Positions 23,076 to 33,300 of a DNA stretch of 64,000 nucleotides are shown here, piece after piece. The notes beneath the pieces were generated by a model. That model did not search any database and was not told the DNA's origin. It was given only the letters and a program-made list of their open reading frames with translations. The position numbers were made by a program, and so were the translations under genes. Source of the DNA: Ancylostoma caninum (Eukaryota; Nematoda; Chromadorea; Rhabditida; Ancylostomatidae); contig JBAJFG010000549.1 in assembly GCA_037903475.1 (NCBI GenBank), positions 682,001-746,000 on the forward strand, written 5' to 3'. Positions within the stretch are counted from its first letter, which is position 1. Every line of letters begins with the position of its first letter.

Positions 23076-24380
23076 TACTTAATTGGGAAATAATATATGG
23101 AAATAACACAAAACCTTGAAAGTCACATCCCTGTTTCTTTCGATTATTCAAAAAAAAGGTTTTTGAAGAATTTTGGACAGAAGTTCGTCCCCACACTAGT
23201 ATTAATAATTAAACCCTGATAGGTAGAGTGGCAGGCACAGTTCAAAGAATTTCAACTCCAAGGTCCACTGATGTTCAGATCTCCAGGTGCTCTTCCTGAA
23301 TTATAGTTGACGTCTAACAACGACTGATGTGTATCCGCAGGTGGGAAATCCCTGCTACCACTGGTTGTAAGGCAAAAAAGAGCGTTATCTATCCAGAAAT
23401 AACTGTAGTTCTGAACTACCCAAGCAAAATCACCAATATTTTGATGGGCTAGCTACTTAGCCTTGTTTTCGATCACTATCTCTCCCTTACCATAGCTTTC
23501 TCCGAATAAATGCTTACAGCTGAAGATCCCTATCTTCACGACATTCAGGCGCAAACTTTGCAGAAATGTCTTCTCGCTGACATTTTGAAGGCAAAAACTC
23601 TGTGGTTCCACTAAAAAGGCAACCCTCGAGTGATTGAGCCCCTCGAAAAACGCTGTGTTCGTCGTCGGAGGTGAAAGTTCAGCGGGCAGTGAGTCAGCGA
23701 TCGCTCGGAGCTGCGGCCCCGGTCCTCGGAACGCGTTTTTCCCAGTTTTGAATCATGCGTCCATTTGCATACTCGTAGAATATCACAATAGCGAAATGAG
23801 TGAATACGCCGGCATGGGAATACGATCCACGGGTCACGACCTGCACTTTGCACTTGCAACTCGTCGTAGCGCTCAATGTCATTGGGCAATCGATATCGAT
23901 CGATAAAATTCAGAAATATTTTGCAACTGCGCTAGGCTAGTCTATGTATATTTATAATTCTGAGATGGATACTGATTACCACCTTCAGTTTGGGGGTGTA
24001 GTTCGCAACATAATATGTTTTGGCTCGGGTTTTCTTTACGATTCGGATTTCGGCACTAGTTGGGCCCAAGATCCATGGAAATCATGGATTCGAGTAATTT
24101 TCCAGCACTTACACAACGTGCTTTCAGGAAACGGAGTACTGAGTCAGTACTCTGAAATTTCTGGTACCCCTCCACCCAATAAGCACATTTTTCTGTTTTT
24201 TCTCGAACCTGACGATGTAGGACTTGAGAGCCGGATTTTGGTCGTAGGGCTATTTTCGACAGTTTCGCTAAGACATTTTAGTTGACAGATATAGGAATTC
24301 CTGATAGGTTTTATGAGCTCCATCAACACAGTACGCCTACAGTAACTCTTGGATATTGTCTTTCTGAACTTGAAGAGCTG
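23076..24380. other. Gene-free stretch
   Basis: No exon model is supported. A CpG-richer patch at 23625-23905 ends in ATCGATATCGATCGAT. Frames on both strands across it have no recognisable domain. Confidence 0.4.
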
Positions 24381-24615
24381 CTCAGGTGGTAAAATTCCAG
24401 TAGATTTCGCTTACTTTACGCGTATTTGTTTTGGAAATTTATTTCGGAAATAAATACTCGTAAAATAAGCGAAATCAACTGGAGTTTCGCAATCTTTTTC
24501 GATTCCAGTAGATTCTACTGGAATTTACACGTAAAGTAAACAAAATCTACTGGAAACTGCACTTCGTGTAAATTCCAGTAAATTTCGTGTACTTTCGTTT
24601 ATTTTTTCTGGTAAA
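24381..24615. mobile_element. AT-rich MITE cluster, family E, copy 1
   Basis: It starts CTCAGGTGGTAAAATTCCAG followed by TAGATTTCGCTTACTTT. The CCAGTAGATTTCGCTTAC motif and its inverse recur several times at about 24396, 24463, 24504, 24541 and 24576, including the palindromic TTCCAGTAGATTCTACTGG at about 24505. A GGAAATTTATTTC hairpin lies at about 24433-24455. It looks like two or more nested or rearranged copies of the element at 24813-24954. Confidence 0.68.
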
Positions 24616-24812
24616 TTCCTTTTTCACTAATTATTGTCGTTGCTTTTCCACCTTCAGAAATGGGTTATGCCTCAAAAATTTCCATGAAATCCACTCATCA
24701 TAACTATCAAAAAGCTATGTAAATTTATATGATGCATATTAATATACCATGCTAACATGAGAGATATTCACAAGCAGAATCTACGGAGCACGTCAACTGG
24801 ATGTGCTGCAGG

Positions 24813-24954
24813 ATTCGGGTGAATTCCAGTGGATTTCGCTTACTTTTCGGAGATTTACGTGTAGCTTTCGGGCAAAATCGGGGAATATTTCGTCGAAAAA
24901 TAAGCGAAATCTGCTCGAAAGCACACGTAATCTACTGGAACTTTTCACCTGAGT
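24813..24954. mobile_element. AT-rich MITE, family E, copy 2
   Basis: The left end is TTCGGGTGAATTCCAGTGGA followed by TTTCGCTTACTTTTCGG. The right end is CTACTGGAACTTTTCACCTGAG, which inverts to CTCAGGTGAAAAGTTCCAGT. The inner part of the right arm (AAATAAGCGAAATC) also inverts to match the left arm. It is a clear terminal-inverted-repeat element of about 142 bp without coding capacity. Confidence 0.78.
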
Positions 24955-25325
24955 GCTTATTATCCACACTCTGTATTAGCTATTTCTCTTTCTCTTCTCT
25001 TCTTCTCTTCCTCCCTCTTTTCAATGAACTAGACTATCTGGCTATATAAGATGGTAATTGTGTTGGACAAAAAGTAGAACGTATTCAGTGCGTTTTACAA
25101 GTTGGAATGATGCAGTAACGATGCGTGCATAATGCACCTAAGGCAATCACAATACGCGCAAAACCATATAAAGGGAGCGGGAGGAGATAAGTTATTGTAC
25201 AACGTTTGCTCATTTATATGTATAAGGAAAGGGTTGAGCTGTTTTGAGTTGAGACAAAGTTCTGGAAGAGGCCTTTGCTCTGGAGCGCTTCCCCTTTAAA
25301 TATTTTTTTCGAATATGTGAGACAT
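24955..25325. other. Short gene-free stretch before the LINE
   Basis: It contains a CTTCTCTTCTTCTCTTCC pyrimidine run at about 24990-25017. Nothing recognisable as the LINE 5' region is visible, so the LINE is taken as 5'-truncated at about 25326. Confidence 0.4.
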
Positions 25326-26995
25326 TATTAGAAGCGTACAAGAAGTGGCTAGGGATGAGATCGGACGAGAACATGCGGGAATACAGACAAGCAAAGTCCG
25401 CGGCGGAAAGAGCCGTCTCAGCTCCAAAGGAGGCATATTATGGAGATATGTATGACGAATTGGACACCGTCAATGGAGAGAAGAAGATCTACCGTATTGC
25501 GAAAGCGAGGCAACATGCAATTGAAGACTTGGGGCACGTTGTGCAAATCAGAGACAAAAACGGTCGTTCGCTCCATCACCCTCCGGACATTCTTATTCGG
25601 TGGCGCGAACACTACGACACTAGTGTGTGCAGCGAAGAATTTCCACACCTGCCAATACCATCGGTGTTGGGACCAGTGCTACCGATTCAGGAAGAGGGAG
25701 TTGCAGGTGCACTGTCAAAGATGAGGAATGGAAGATCGCCCGGGTCAGATAATCTGCCGAGATGTGGAAAATAGCTGGAGGTGAAGGAACACGCTGGCTC
25801 ACTAGTTTCTTCAACGAAATTGTAGCCGAACGAAAGCTGCCCAGATACGACGTACCGATAAATTAGGCTGCTCTGTCACACGATAAAGGTCTTTGAAGTT
25901 CTGGACAGTAGACTTCGAGAGATCGTTGAAGTAACGCGGAATCAGTGTGGGTTCGTCAACAACTAGTACAATCAAAGCGATCCATGTTGTACGGCTGCTG
26001 ACTGAGAAGCATCGAGAGAAGAAGAAGACTTTACAGCTAGCCTTTCTTGACCTCGGAAAGGCCTTTGATAGGGTACTTCGCGAACTGATTTGGCTGCCAC
26101 TACGCGCTCATGGGGTCCCTGAAGAGTACGTCAAATGGGTGCTGCTTCTCTACAGGTATGTCACCATTTCAGAGGCGCTGAACGAACAACAACACAGTTT
26201 GATGTCCGCGTGGGAGTCCATCAGGGTTCTGCACTTTCACCGCTTCTTTTCATTTTCTGCATGGACACAGTATCGAGTGATCCCCAGTCAGGGCCACCAT
26301 GGACGCTTCTTTATGCAGACGATGTCTTAATTGCTGCTGCTGCAAGCTCCAGGGAGGAACTCCAGAAAGAGGCACAGGCTAGGAAAAACCGGTTCGAACA
26401 ATGTGGGATGAAACTTAACATAGAGAAAACAGAGCACCTGGAATGCGGAGAACAAGCGCTCGGTACGATTTCCATCGATTGTGAGGAACTTCCTCGGATC
26501 CCATGTCTCAGCTGACGGAAGCTGAATGTAGAGCGAACGCTGCGTGGAGCAAGTGGAGGCAAGTAACTGGTGTAATGTGCGATAGAAAAGTCCCGTTGAA
26601 GCTGAAGTCAAAGATTTATCGCACAGTAGTCCAACCTGTTGCGCTGTATGGAGTGGAATGCTGGCCGACCACCTTGAAGCACGAATAGACCCTCCATACA
26701 ATGGAAACGCTCACTGTTTGGAGTAGCACCTATTACGGCAAAGGTGCGAGAGGCTTGACTACGTTGGTACGGTCACGTACTGAGAAGTGACGACAGCTCA
26801 GTCGCCAAATCAGCAATGAACATCACCGAGGAAGGACGTAGACCGAGAGGAAACCAAGGACTCGGTGGATAGACAGGATTGAAGATGATATGCGGTTCCT
26901 CAAGCTTAGCGTGGATGATGTGTACGACCGAAGGAAAGCGCAATCGCACGAGAAACGCCAACCCCAGACGCTGGGAAACAGGCTAGGAAAAAGAA
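25326..26995 (+). mobile_element. RTE-like non-LTR retrotransposon, decayed (reverse transcriptase pseudogene)
   Basis: Successive frames on the plus strand give pieces of a LINE ORF2 in the correct order. The linker before the polymerase includes YRQAKSAAERAVSAPKEAYY, HAIEDLGHVVQIRDKNG and KMRNGRSPGSDNLP. Polymerase motif A is FLDLGKAFDRV (from 26043), motif B is GVHQGSALSPLLF, and motif C is LLYADDVLIA with YADD at 26312-26323. Then come CGMKLNIEKTEHLEC, the thumb region SKIYRTVVQPVALYGVECW, and a C-terminal tail with DDMRFLKLSVDDVYDRRKAQ. Frameshifts fall near 25760, 25900, 26150 and 26500-26510, and a stop near 26686. A deletion near 25855 removes conserved residues. The upstream endonuclease domain is absent (5' truncation). 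It is inactive. The catalytic YADD is intact. Confidence 0.95.
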
Positions 26996-27000
26996 GATGT

Positions 27001-27422
27001 GGGTTATTATCAAAAGCTTAGTTGTATTATAAAATTCACAACTCTTCCACGGGGAGCTGTACTGGCTAGGCAATTCGTATAGATCGATAAATACGGTTGA
27101 TAGTCTCACGTGTGACGCAGCTCAAATCTATAATTTTTTTTCACATTTTCAAGCCTTCTATGTTCTACTCCATATATTCTATTCCACTGTTCTCCAAAGT
27201 TTTCCATAATCAAGGATGGTAAGAAATAGGTGACGGGAAAAGCAACGGCTATTCCATACCCACGTGATAGCCGATTCTCACCCAAATTCTCACCCAACCC
27301 CCTAGAAAAGTTTTGCCAAGAAATTGGACAGCAATCAGCGAGTAGATGTGTTTTGAGGAATAAGTGAAAGACGTTACGTATTGGCTATTGAAGCTCATGG
27401 GTGGAATTGGGTCCAGGCCAAA
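27001..27422. other. Spacer between two LINE fragments
   Basis: I see no gene. It may contain the remaining 3' end of the upstream LINE copy. The second, oppositely oriented LINE tail begins at 27423. Confidence 0.4.
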
Positions 27423-27725
27423 TTCTTCTTCTTCTTCCTAGCGTTTGTCCCACATCGTCGCGGAGTCCGCTGTACTGCATTTTTTCTTCCACTTGTTCCG
27501 ATCATTCGCGTCCCTTGTTGTTAGTTGCACTTCCATTCATCCATGTCGGACTTCACACAATCTAGCCAGCTTGTCTTGGGCCTTCTTCGTGGTCTGATGC
27601 CCTTAACATCTAAGGTGAGTGCAGTTTTGGCTACAGACCTACCTCCTCTGCGCTGCACGTGTCTGAACTAACGTAGTAGGGCTTCTCTCATTTTATCAGT
27701 TATCGGTGCGACTCTTGGAACAAGC
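27423..27725 (-). mobile_element. 5'-truncated RTE-like LINE, 3' end
   Basis: The minus strand encodes the C-terminal end of an RTE-type ORF2: VAPITDKMREALLR, HVQRRGGRSVAKTALTLDVK, GIRPRRRPKTSWLDCVKSDM. After a stop and frame change comes DRNKWKKKCSTADSATMWDK. It ends with a short GAA-repeat tail (read on the plus strand as TTC repeats at 27423-27437), the kind of tail expected at the 3' end of RTE insertions. Only about 300 bp survive, typical of 5' truncation during target-primed reverse transcription. The orientation is opposite to the LINE at 25326-26995, and the sequence overlaps its C-terminal region in content, so these are separate insertions. Confidence 0.92.
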
Positions 27726-29523
27726 TTGTTCTCTGCACATATAAACAGCGATTTGCTGTGCATTTTGCGTGATCGCCTCGTGATGGTCATGAACAGAAAG
27801 AAATTATACTTGATGCTATCAAAAATCATTATCAAAAGCTGTATACTTCGCTGTTTTTCCAGAAATTACGAGATGAATCAGTCCACTTGCGTGCTGAAAG
27901 TCGCCTTGAAGTTTGGATTGAAATTTTCTAGCTATGGCGCAGATTTTCAAAGCGAGTTTGTAAATAAAAATAAGCTAGGATTCAGCATTATGAAATACTA
28001 CTGAGCTCAATAAAAACACATGGATACTGTAAAGAATTAACCTATCAAACTTTGGGCAGTAACTTATGCCCCTCCCCCCCCCCCCTCCCCCGTAGATTAG
28101 ATGTGCCGCATCAATTTCGGAATTATGTAGCACCAACTTTCAGATGATTTGTTCTTTCGTCCCAAAATCTTTTTTTCTTTCGAGTGGAACGACTTGTTAA
28201 ATTTTGTGGTAGTCACAGAAAGTTATTGGAAACTTCCCTCGAATTAGGGTGCGAAACAACTGGAACATGAGTTTCTTTCGGAAAATCAGCTGTTTTCAAG
28301 AATCCGAAATTGCGTGGCAGAAGTGATACTGTTTAATTACTTTATCGCTTTCGAAGATGAAAATTTCTAATTTTGTGACAAAAAAGTTCCTTGTGGTTCC
28401 TCAAACATGGCTCAGTCGATTGAAAAGTGAAGGTTAGTTCGTCTTAGGCTGTTGACCCATTTTTGGAAACGGCGCAAAAGCCATTTCCGACGTTTTCCCC
28501 CCGGCCCACGCCGATATTTTCAAAAGCCTCTAGCCTCAAAACCTCTTAAGTCTTTTCAATTTCGCCATTGTTCAGGTAATAAAAGGCCCTCGAGGCTGGA
28601 CGAGCGCAGAGTGTCTTTGCGTTAACGCACGCTCGACTGCACAAAACGAATTCCGGCCTCCAATCAAGCCGTGGCCGGCCGAAGCCGCTGCGTCGCCAGC
28701 AAAATTCAGCCAACCGTTTCGCGTCGCCGGTCTGCAATTCTCAATTCGACGCCGCCGAATTGTTTTCGACGTCGTCACGAAGCGCCTACCGTAATCCGCT
28801 CCGCAGCTCGCACGCCGTGCCGCTTACCATATGACTTTTTTGAAATTTCGACCATTGAAATTCTGCGACGTGGGCGGAGCATTTTACGATGGCTCCGCCC
28901 ACTTATGCTTTACGTAGGTTTTCTAGCCCAGAGCTTCAATTTAGAGTTTCCACCGTTGTTGGAGGCATAATTGAGCTTCATTTTTTGTCGGATGTTTCCA
29001 CGATCTTCGTGAGAGGATTGAGGAAAGGTTAATCCAGACTTGCTCAGGGCTCTGCTGCTAGGAGATTTGTTCAAATCGCTACTCCAAGTTGCATTTTATC
29101 CTTCTAGTAGGCTTTCCAACAAAATTAGTTGCTTCCTACCGTAGCTCTGATTCAAAACCTTCGTATTCCCCACGACATGTCGTCCTTTTTTGCTGCCGAA
29201 TAGTTTGGATAATTTTTTCTGGGATTTTTATGCCTAAGACCCTGCGTTTCTATACCTAGCACCTCTACTTGTGTTTATGAACGTTCCCGATAAGGTTCTA
29301 AAATTCACGATCTTCCAGAGTGGACGAGTTTATGAGATAAATGAAAAAAATGTATCTAGTTTTACTTGGAGAACTCGTCCGTTTTAAATTAGTGGGCATG
29401 TTTCCGGGAATTTCCATGGATACAGGCTCTGGACGTATGTAGCAGCCAACTTATCCTCGACAATCATGGCATCAGTTCTACATCCAGGTTCTCCACAGGT
29501 CCAAAAAACCTGTTTTTATGTCG
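27726..29523. other. Gene-free; C-tract and CpG-rich patch
   Basis: A C-tract lies at 28069-28091 (13 C in a row within a longer C/T run). A CpG-rich patch at about 28590-28905 contains GGCCGGCCG, the recurrent word CTACCGTAATCC at 28786-28797, and the hairpin at 28870-28902. Frames on both strands across the patch are compatible with GC-driven chance frames. The patch could be a promoter or CpG-like island; no adjoining exon was confirmed. Confidence 0.45.
28870..28902. repeat. Perfect hairpin with GTGGGCGGAGC arms
   Basis: GTGGGCGGAGC (28870-28880) faces GCTCCGCCCAC (28892-28902) across an 11-base loop. All 11 pairs match. The arms contain GGGCGG, an SP1/KLF-type site. It sits at the edge of a CpG-rich patch. 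Confidence 0.9.
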
Positions 29524-29805
29524 CTATGAAGCCTGTTTGGCGAATATGCGATGTATAGGTGGGTAGAAAAAGCGCTCGAGAACGCGCCCTATGGCTAATA
29601 TATGTCCCAGTCTAATCTTGAACAAATTGCAAGTCTTCAAAGGTTCTCGTTCGACTTCTTTCTTATCCGCTGGTATCCCTCTTACTGAGACAACTTTTTT
29701 TTCTCGTACTTCCTGAAATGCATGCTTCTTAATCAACTCCTCCTGCCTAGATATCATATTTTGATTGATTACTGATTTCCTACAGATTCCATGAACTGGT
29801 AACAT
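29524..29805 (-). CDS. Candidate small ORF, unknown
   Basis: An uninterrupted ATG-to-TAG frame of 93 codons on the minus strand. The middle is charged (KKHAFQEVREKKVVSVRG, ADKKEVEREPLKTCN) and the C-terminus is hydrophobic and aromatic (RVLERFFYPPIHRIFAKQ). No domain is recognised. An acceptor-like ATTTCAG lies inside it. It sits about 80 bp downstream of another minus-strand candidate (29887-30372), but I could not join the two in frame. Chance is a real alternative. Confidence 0.23.
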   Translation of the reverse strand: MLPVHGICRKSVINQNMISRQEELIKKHAFQEVREKKVVSVRGIPADKKEVEREPLKTCNLFKIRLGHILAIGRVLERFFYPPIHRIFAKQAS

Positions 29806-29886
29806 TTAAAATTTCTATTTCAGATCGTAACGAATCGCAAGCAACCCTGAACGCCATCAAAGAGGTCAGGCATACTTTTTAAAAAA

Positions 29887-30372
29887 TTAACTTGGTTTCG
29901 AAACCATCACAGGAAGTTTTGGCTCGTCTCCAAGGGTCACATCTGCGTCTCTAACGTAGTGCACAACAATGTGGTTCTGTCGTGATGTGTAGTATGTTTT
30001 TGGTTGAGTACGAGTACGCTTGGATGACAAAGCTGCTAAAAAACTCGCCATCGAAGCATTCAAAGCTGCTGTGATGAATGTCGTCGTTGTGGATGTGTAA
30101 TGTGCTGTAGTAGCTTGAAAATACCATTGTCGAGAAGGATACTGTGCTCGGAGATGTGTGCGATTGGAAGAAAATAGTATATTACTCATTTCAACACAAT
30201 TCTGACATAGCTTTGGGCTTTCTACACAAATATTACTTTACAATCTTATTGTATGTTCACCTGGATGGAGATATAGTCTAGGAAAGCCCTCTATCCATAG
30301 ACATTGCTTTCGGTAGTTCCGGATGAGATCACTAGCAAATTCTGAGTTTCCCAGAGCTATCGTGAAACATTT
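29887..30372 (-). CDS. Candidate last two exons of an unknown gene
   Basis: Exon 30261-30372 is open in one frame (FTIALGNSEFASDLIRNYRK, QCLWIEGFPRLYLHP) and ends at CATCCAG/GTGAAC. After a 39-base intron ending TTTGTGTAG, exon 29887-30221 continues in phase through ESPKLCQNCVEM, a Thr/Ser-rich part and HYVRDADVTLGDEPKLPVMV to a TAA stop. The preserved phase over the intron and the long second exon (about 111 codons) are the support. Against it are the very short intron, a weak acceptor upstream of the first exon (GGAGCAG), and no recognised domain. Confidence 0.3.
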
Positions 30373-33300
30373 CTGCTCCGATTGGCAGACAGATTACCTC
30401 CTCCCTCCCACAAAAAAGGACTATTTAAACTGGAATTTGGTTGTCATGCCTTTTATAAATTCTCTATAAATATTTTTTCTACATCATATCATAACATGAG
30501 ATCATTCGAAGATGTTAGACAATTTATTCTTGAAAATTCAAGTATTATATATGAAAAATCATTCGTTCAAGCTCATCCACGCTTGGTGGCACCCTCGAAT
30601 AATCGACGAAACTTACTGGAACTATGACTTTTTCAAAGTTGTAAAGTCGGTATCGCTCCAAGCTTCCGGGATTGCTCACTCTTAGTCTTCCACTGTGCTA
30701 ATTATCTGTTTTGGCATAAATTTTTCTGTCAACGGTGAGCAGACGTTTTCAATAAGGTCTAGGTCAGAAGTACATGACTTCCGTGAAACGCTATCCAAGC
30801 AAACCATTGGTGGCCAGCATGAGCGAAAACTCGGTTGACTGTCTAATGACAAGATGCACAGGACGTCAAAGTTGGTTTGCTCACCTGATTACCACAGGTT
30901 ACGGGTTCAAGGATTGCACCCCTCGGCAATGCAGGACTGTGGTGTTACCCTATGTCAACCACTTATCGTTTACCTGTACATGTGAGGTAGTGTTTCCCTT
31001 CTGGAATGTCGAGGTTGACCGTCCAGGGCTATAATGCTTTGGAGGGGGAGGGGGGGGGGGTGCCGGGTTTTTTTAAGGAGTCTATTCTGGACGTCATAAA
31101 AACCAACGGCAGTATGTAACCGTTAGAGGATGCCTTCCTGACTGTTGCACGTTACTGCCGGAGTTGCGAACCAATAACTGGCCCAAATTCTGTGGATCAT
31201 GCCTGTAGTGCTTGCGCCTTCGGAATCATTCTCCTTCCGTTTCTTTTGATCTGGAAACACCACCTAACTAAGTTTTTTTCGGCTAAATTGTATCAACTTG
31301 CGGTTCCATCAACATCGATCAGTCTGTCATTAAGTTCTACTATGCCAAATAAGCTCGCGCCATCTTCTGCTGGCCCATAAGCTCCGGGACCCTCCTTGTC
31401 GCTTATATAGCGATGTTTCTGCCCTCCTCATGACTCGTCAGACCACTGAAATCTACGCATAAAGCTCCAGATCCTATAGATTCTCACTCAGAGACGAGGT
31501 CTTTCAAAGCGGCCTCAGGAATCCAGCGTTCCTGATGAGCGAAAACCTTGCAAGAGCATCTGGATCTCGTGACGCCTTCGGAAGCATCGGAGATCGTATC
31601 ATTGTACAGAGCAAGAGATCACCTGTTCCGTTACTGAGTTGATAGTGGAGCTGACATCTTGCGAAGCTTAAATTTGGAATTTTTCTTCTAAATGCGCGCT
31701 TCAAAGCTATGAGACAGATTTTGTTTTGATGCATGCACCTCACTATGATAAAATATCAGAAAACAAATTCTGTAGTACGTGTAAATTCTGTGATCCTTTG
31801 AAATGACCATATGGTATGAAACAGTATCGAAAGAAAAAAACTCCATGGGAAATTAGGAGTAATAGGATCTCGCGAACAGCGCAAAAAAAAACTCCCTGGG
31901 GTTCCTGGAGCTGCTTGAAATTCGTAGAAACTTAGAAGTTGACAGTGATCATACAGGTATGGAAAGCATCGTATGGTTTCTAATGAAACTGAATTGTTCG
32001 CTTGAATATGGGTCGGGAAAAATGCGTTGAAGTCCAAAGTATATGAGTGCATGTTCCCAGGAAATTAAGAGTCATATTGTTTCACCGAGCCAAACGAGGG
32101 ATTCGGCAGATTTCAGATGCCTTCTCCTATTCCTAAAAATACGTTGGTTAATCAGACAATCCAAAGACCAATTTTTCAATTTTTCTTAGCTTGATGTGAT
32201 GATGCTATAGAATTTGCTAGTCAACCTGGAATTTGCTTGGGTTTGCGGTCAGAGACTTGAAAATGGTGAAAGCAATTTTGTTTTCCTTGCACATACCCGG
32301 CATTTTTTTGTCTTTTTCTCCTTTCTTCTGTCTTTCTGTAGAAACAAAGAATTTGTACTATCTGCCTACATTTAATATTTTATTCACTTTTTAGCTGAAA
32401 TATCTACTAATCAAACAACACCACTCATTATTTACTTATTTATTTACTTCATGTACATGAGTTGCACTAAAAGGAAATTGAACTTGAAACCAATAAGAAC
32501 ACATAGAATGGTTTTAAAAGTTGAGAGCAAATCGACAAGAATTTGCATTGTTGGAAGAAAAAGGAGAAAGGCAGTAATAAGTCGGTAATAGCCTGAGTAA
32601 CTGTGCTGAAAGAACTGATACTATTTGTAAACAACTGGTCCTATTTGTAAACAACTTGTGATAAATCTAACAACCCAAAGGCTCTTGACGTTTTTTTTTT
32701 TCATAGAAGTGAGATAAATAATTTAAGTAAGCGAATGTATTGGAGTACAACGCCTTTTCTTCAAAAAGTAATGAATTAACAAATAACCGTAAATATCTGG
32801 TAGTTTATCTTCACGCAAATTTGAAAATTCATTTGGAATTTATCCGTGCCTCTCGCGTAAATATGTCCAAGTAATCAGGCAGTTATTCTCACACCAACAA
32901 CAATGGTATCATACAAGCTAGAGCTGGTGGTATTCCTGTGCAATTCTTTCTTTTGACGACTTAACGACCTAACGCGCAAACGTGTGCTTATCATTTTCTA
33001 GTATGAAGGCGGGTTGACGGGATAAGATCTGAAATCAAAAGCTCTAAAAATACCATGAAACTAAAAAAAATTCAGATCTAAAGTCCTCCATAAGCCCTGA
33101 ACAACTCTTGCATTTTACTTTCAACTGCTAGGCTTCTTTAACACTTAGGCGATACTCGGAGGAGGCGTGGTCTAGCTACAAACTGCATCCGTTGTGCCGG
33201 AACCTCACATGCTTTCCAAGTCACAACAGTGGTTGAGCTCTAATAGCGTTCGGCAAGGAATTTGTTCTAATCGTTTGGTGAAATGCGTAAAAACAAGCTA

